Assembly (NCBI GenBank): GCA_963691815.1
Contig: OY829662.1
Coordinates: 23,287,062-23,351,061, forward strand
Direction: 5' to 3'
Length of the DNA: 64,000 nucleotides
Origin: Echiichthys vipera
Lineage: Eukaryota > Chordata > Actinopteri > Perciformes > Trachinidae
Position 1 is the stretch's first letter. Each line of letters begins with the position of its first letter. The translations under genes and the position numbers were made by a program. The notes under the pieces were generated by a model that did no database searches, had not been told where the DNA came from, and saw only the letters and a program-made list of their open reading frames with translations. Below, piece by piece: positions 51,901 through 57,900 of this stretch.

Positions 51901-54900
51901 GACTCACATTCTCTTAAATAAGCTTCCCTAATTAGGAACTAATTAAGCATAGGCTGGAAAAATAGAGAAGGGACAATAAGCTGCATGTAGGATTTACAGT
52001 TAAACAAGAAAACAGAAAAAGAACAGTAAAGGGTTGAAATTTCTAGTTTTTAGTACAAATGCAAACTTGACCAAACCAGCCTAAACACTGACAATTGAAT
52101 TGTATGAATGAGATTGTAACAATATCTAATTTTATAGTGTTAAAAAAACATTGAGTTTTAATCGTTTCAATTGAGCCCATTTGGTGCATTGATGATGGGG
52201 TACTTGAGTTCATCTGACTGTGCCGGGGGGACATCAGACCAAAAGAGGTTGGGAAGCACAAATCTAAACCATGTCAGTAGTGAGCTGGTCTGTCCTCTCG
52301 GGCTTGATCTATCTTTGGTGGATGTTTTCCACACTTAGAAGTGACAACCAGAGATTGGGGAGGCAACCATGTGCATGGAAGCTCATAAGTTTCATTTTAA
52401 TTAAAAGTTAAGAAAAGCATATTAAAAGACTGAAGTTTCTTTGCAGGTCTGTGGTATCACTGGGTGAAGGCTGGTGATCCTGAAAGGCTTCTCAGGTAAA
52501 ACATTCCCAGTGATTTCGACAAGGATAAAGGAGTTAATTAAAGAAATTGCACTAGTTATTCGGAAAGCATGTAAATCTCTCCCCACAATGGATTTTAATA
52601 CAATATTTTAACTAAACATCTATGGTTAGACAGATCTAGGAGCATATTTTCATTTCCATGCCACAGTGCTGCTGTTATCATTGTGAATTACTATTTCATT
52701 TTTATTTCTTTTATTATCAGCATGATGGATATAAGTCTGCAACATTTATCAATGACGGGTTTGATTCACCACTGCTACTATGACAGTATGGAAAACACAG
52801 TGCTACTCATGAATTGATAATAGACTTGGCGTTGCAATAAAGAACATAGAGTGACAGTACTCTGGGCGACTTAAATCCCATACATACAACAATCACATTT
52901 TCACATATTGATGAAAACCCATTGATTCATTTCAAAAGCTAAATTTTCTTTTGGTGTCATAAACCATGGCTAAAAAATACTCCCCATCCTCTTTCTAATC
53001 CTCATATCTCCCCAAGCTTCTGTGTGTTGAACCTTTACGACCTTCGAGTGACATCCTACCATGGGAAATTAAGCCATAGATGAACTGTTCAAATGCGCTT
53101 TCCTTATAGGAAGGCACCTGACAGACCCAGTGGGGGAGGAGAGGGAGAGGCGGGGGGTGAATAAAGCTCTATTCAAGCAAGCCCAGCTGACACTGGCTCT
53201 GAGTGGATCTCTCCCTCTTGGCAGAGCAGAATGGCTGCCCTACGGATGTCTTGTTCTCGCCAGGAAACAGTGAGGGTAACTGCACTCCATGCATACAAAT
53301 CACACTCAGCCTCCACTAAAACATAGATGTGCCCTGCACTGCTCTAAAACACTTAAAAAGAGGAAAGGAGCAAAGGAAGAGGTGGTATTATGGTGATGCT
53401 CTAATGGAGAAAGCGTGCAAAGGTTGAGAGGTATGTATCCCCCTGTCTGGGATGCAGCCATGCTGAATAGACCCTGAGCTTGATGCTTTGGACCAGATTC
53501 TCTATAACTAAAGATAGCACATTTCAAGCAGCGCCAATGGAATGCAATGGTGTACACTTCCTGTCTCCTACTTGGCAGGCCTCGTTCAAAAGTGTAGTTA
53601 ACATAATGTAGATAGATGATCAGTTATATATGCATTATGAAGCCTATTTATGTTTTATTTGGGTCACATAAGATCAGGGGTCGCGACCTTTTTGACGTGA
53701 AGTGCCATTAAAAAAAATTGTTGCAATATTAAAAAGCCTGCCATAGTCTACAGAGCTATTCATTTTTTCTCACACCCCAAAATCATAAGTCCAAGTCAAG
53801 TCTCAAGTCACATTTGTGTGCGACTGAAGTGCGACTCGAGTCCGAGTCCCCATCACTGGGGAGATACAGTATGTGACTTGTGACAAATGGTCCAATATTT
53901 GCTACACTGACTATGGGGCGAAAGGATCGGTCATAATCTGTGTTCATGTTCACTTTTCCCATTGGAATCAATACACTCCTGCTACTAGTCTCCTAAAGAG
54001 GCGGGGTAGGGATGAAACACACATGACACTGACACAGGAAATGACTCTGAGCTGTGCTGTCACGCTTCTAAAACATCTCTCTTTACACTACGACGCACTG
54101 CTAGAGCTTTGGATCTTCCAGAGTAACACAGGTATCTTGAGCTAATTTATTTTCTTTTACTAAGAGAGGCGATTAAAAAACAAAAAACAAAGCGTCAGTA
54201 GGTTCTAAATGAAATAGTCTGGCAGCTAATTCTTCCCACTCAGCCTGGCAGCTTTCCTCCTTTGGGGGATGAACGCTAGTTTATCCACCACACTAATGCT
54301 CTGAAATGGAAAAGGCATAAACCTTAATGCATGCCTCATAATTCACTAATTAAAATGACAATACACACATCATAAACTGAGCCATTACTGGGCCTGTGAA
54401 CTCCAAAGTATCATCTACCCAATCCTTCAAACCCTAACACATCGGGAGATATGATCAAAACAAAAGGTCACGCAGTCCGACTGATTCAGAGATGAGAGGG
54501 TCTCTCGGAGAAAGTGGCATCGCAGTAAGCCGAGCCACACTGAAACTGCACCGCATTTGTAATGTGAAACGCTCGGCTGCCCGTCACTCGGCTTCACTGT
54601 AATGAACAACGCTTGAAAGAGAGACATTTTTATCGCAGTCTCCACTGAGACCCTGTGAGTCACCCACATATAGACAAAGATCACAGTCTTTGATCTAAAT
54701 TAAGATTTACTCACTTGATCAGAGAAAGTAAAGCGCATTAGATTTATAGAACAGAGGTGAGAGCTGTGTTTTACACTGAACTGAAAGTGACAGCTCTGAT
54801 TCTGACCAGCTCCAGCATGTGACGACAGGTAACGTGAATAAAGATCAAATTACTTCTGGCTTGGCTTGCTTGGACAGTGATTTAACTGGTCTGAACATGT

Positions 54901-57900
54901 ACAATGGACGTGATGATTGCATAGTGAGAAACTGTGCTATTACTATGATAAATCTCCGGTCTGTCAACTCTAGATGTTGTATCACATCTGACACTGCACG
55001 GTGAGGCGGTGCAAAGGCAGTAGCAGGACCTTTGGGACTCAAAGGGAAAGGGAGGGGCATGAGTCAGGAATTATTTGTTCAAAGTCCAATTCCAGCGACA
55101 ATGCATTCAAAAAGCGCTGATCTCCATTTTAAACATCTCAGCCCTGGCATGCATGTTTTTGTCATTGTTTAAATAGACTCAGACTGTACACTTATTGTAT
55201 ATGTTCGAGTCCCTCGGTAAAGTTTGGGCTTAGCCAACGCAGTCATGTATATATTCCCTCTGTACCGCCTCACTCACTTTCCCTGGCCAGCACAGTGTTT
55301 GAGTGGGTGAGAGGAACCCATTTTGCCTGCCAGGCTGCAAAGACTGCTGCTTCCTGTCTAGACACACCCAAAGTGTCACAGCTGAAACATTTGACAGGGC
55401 GGGTAGCAATTAAAAGATGCACTGACAGATGTATAACAGGCAGTCACACAGAGATGCCAGATTTCAGGGGAACGGGCAGATGGAGGATGGTACCGTTATT
55501 AGCAGTTCAGTCTGGAGGGACAACTTAATCAAACATATATTAGATTCTGGTGTTGAATCTAAGACCTCGATAATCGGTCCTTGTGGTCTGGACCTGCAGG
55601 GATTAGACGACAATTCATTTAGTTGGTTTGAAAAATAATCAGCAACTGTTTTGATAATCAATTGATCTAAATTGTTCGTGCAAAAATGGCAGAAAAGCCT
55701 TTTTTCAGTCTCTCATATATGGAGATGTCCTGCTTGTTTTAAATTATATTAAACTGGATATCTTTGGGTTTGGACTGACAAAACAAGACATTACCATGGA
55801 CTAACAGCCACTGGGATGGACATTTTTCCAAACAATTAATAAAGTAAAAAAATAATCAGGAGATGAATCGATAGGGACAATAATCATTATTGCAGCCTAG
55901 ACATGGTCATCGGTTTATGGGTGGATGGAGGGTGGATGTTGTTGGGCTTTCGCCTCAGCCTCAGGAGCTGACGAGAGGAAGTGAAGGAAAAAGTGCTTAG
56001 AGATTAGAGGCAAATACATGGGTACGAAAGAAAGATTGGACCACATTAAATCTAAGTAATAGGATAAAGCAAACCAAGAGGGAGTGACCTCTACATTTCA
56101 AACTCACTTGATAAAAGAGTGCAGCCCCCAAAACATCACTGTAGAAAGCTGCATGTAATTAACCAGAGCAAACATATATTTTAACATGACCATGACTGCA
56201 ACAATATAATAATATATTTCTGAGACCACACCAGAACTTGAAATTGGCACCAAAATGATTTGGCCAAATAAACTGGACATCTGAATGATGCTCCTCTCCC
56301 AGTGGGCCACTGCTGAAAGATAGAATTGACAGTGTCTTTATATCCTGGATGACTGATTGATGGGAGTGATGTTGCATTAGAAAGGTTGAATTATATAGTA
56401 CATTGGGGTGAAAAGCCTGTGTTTGGGGCTTTGCTGTGCATCACCACAGTTACCAATAGTAACCAGTTTAGTAAATAATTACAATTACCACCATCAAGTT
56501 GCAGTTTACATCCAAACTGCCCAGACTTACGTAATATATGTAGTAAAGAATAAAAATGTATTAAGTGTATTTTGTATGAGACATGGATGCTTCACACACA
56601 TCTTCAACCTGGCAGATCAGAATGCCGTTGAATAATGGACAGAAACATTATGATGTCACAGTGAAGTTGACCTTTTACCTTTTGGACATAACATATAATA
56701 CATCACTTTATCATTTTATCCGGTTTGACATTTGTGTGACATTTGTCTTAATGGCATAGGAATTCTTGAATTCTTCTTGTTTTGTGAGGTCACAGTGACC
56801 TCCGAAATCATATTAGTTCATCTTTGAGTCCAAGTGGATGTTTTTGCCAAATTTTAAAGAAAATCGCTCAACAGGGTCCCTGAGATAATACATTCACAAG
56901 AACGAATGGAAAGACGGACAGACGGACAACCTGAAAACATAATGCCTCCAGCACAGAGGCATAAAAAACCTGGTTGTGATCCAAAATACACTAGACAAAG
57001 GTGAAAACACTTGACCACTGGCACAGCTAACAATTACTACAATAACCCCAATTACTGTATTCCCCCCAGTACAGACGGTAAGCACCCTAAAGAAGTACTT
57101 GTACGGTACTAAAGGGCTTTAGTTAGGGTATGGTACCAGAGGAGTTTTTCCCTAGACCTTTAAGTATTACGACTCCTGCCTGCCTGTCAATTACTGGAGA
57201 GGCTGTGCAGATATATTGTGCTTCTAGTCAGGCTTCTGTGTCTCTCAGTACCAATTACATGATCAATGAAGCGGAAATACCACACTGTGTAAGCATGGTG
57301 AACTGTACGATGTGGACCTGAATTTACGCAGGTGTTACACAATTATATTTTATTTACCTATTCATAAGCAATAATGAAGGAATAACATCTTTCTTGGACA
57401 AAGTGCAGGGCTGTCCTTTACAGAGATGTGTTTGCAGTGGCTATTTAGACTGTGACCTTTGTCTTGCAGGGCTGCATGACATTTAGACCACCTGACAACA
57501 CTAGAGTTGTACAGAAAACAAAAGTCCAAAGACACTTAATGATACACTATAAGTTGAGTTCCATATAGATAAGAGTACAGCTGACATCAACACAGACTCA
57601 GCACGCTGTTTTTGCAAAAGCTGCAGAGAATGACAGATAAAACTAATGAAAAATGTTCTGCAAACAGATACATCGCTGCCCCCCTCCCTGTCGCCCCACT
57701 GACCCCGGACTCTCTCATCGACAGCGTAATCATACTTTATGGATAGTGTTCCTCTGCTAATGACAGAGGATACTTCTTTATTTGCATTGCTTCAAGCGAC
57801 CAAATCTTAAAAGTGGAGGAGTTTGCCTTGTTAATTCAGGCAGTAGACAGCTCGAGTGAAACAATGTGATGAAAATGTCAGCTATTTCCTGCTTGTGAGG

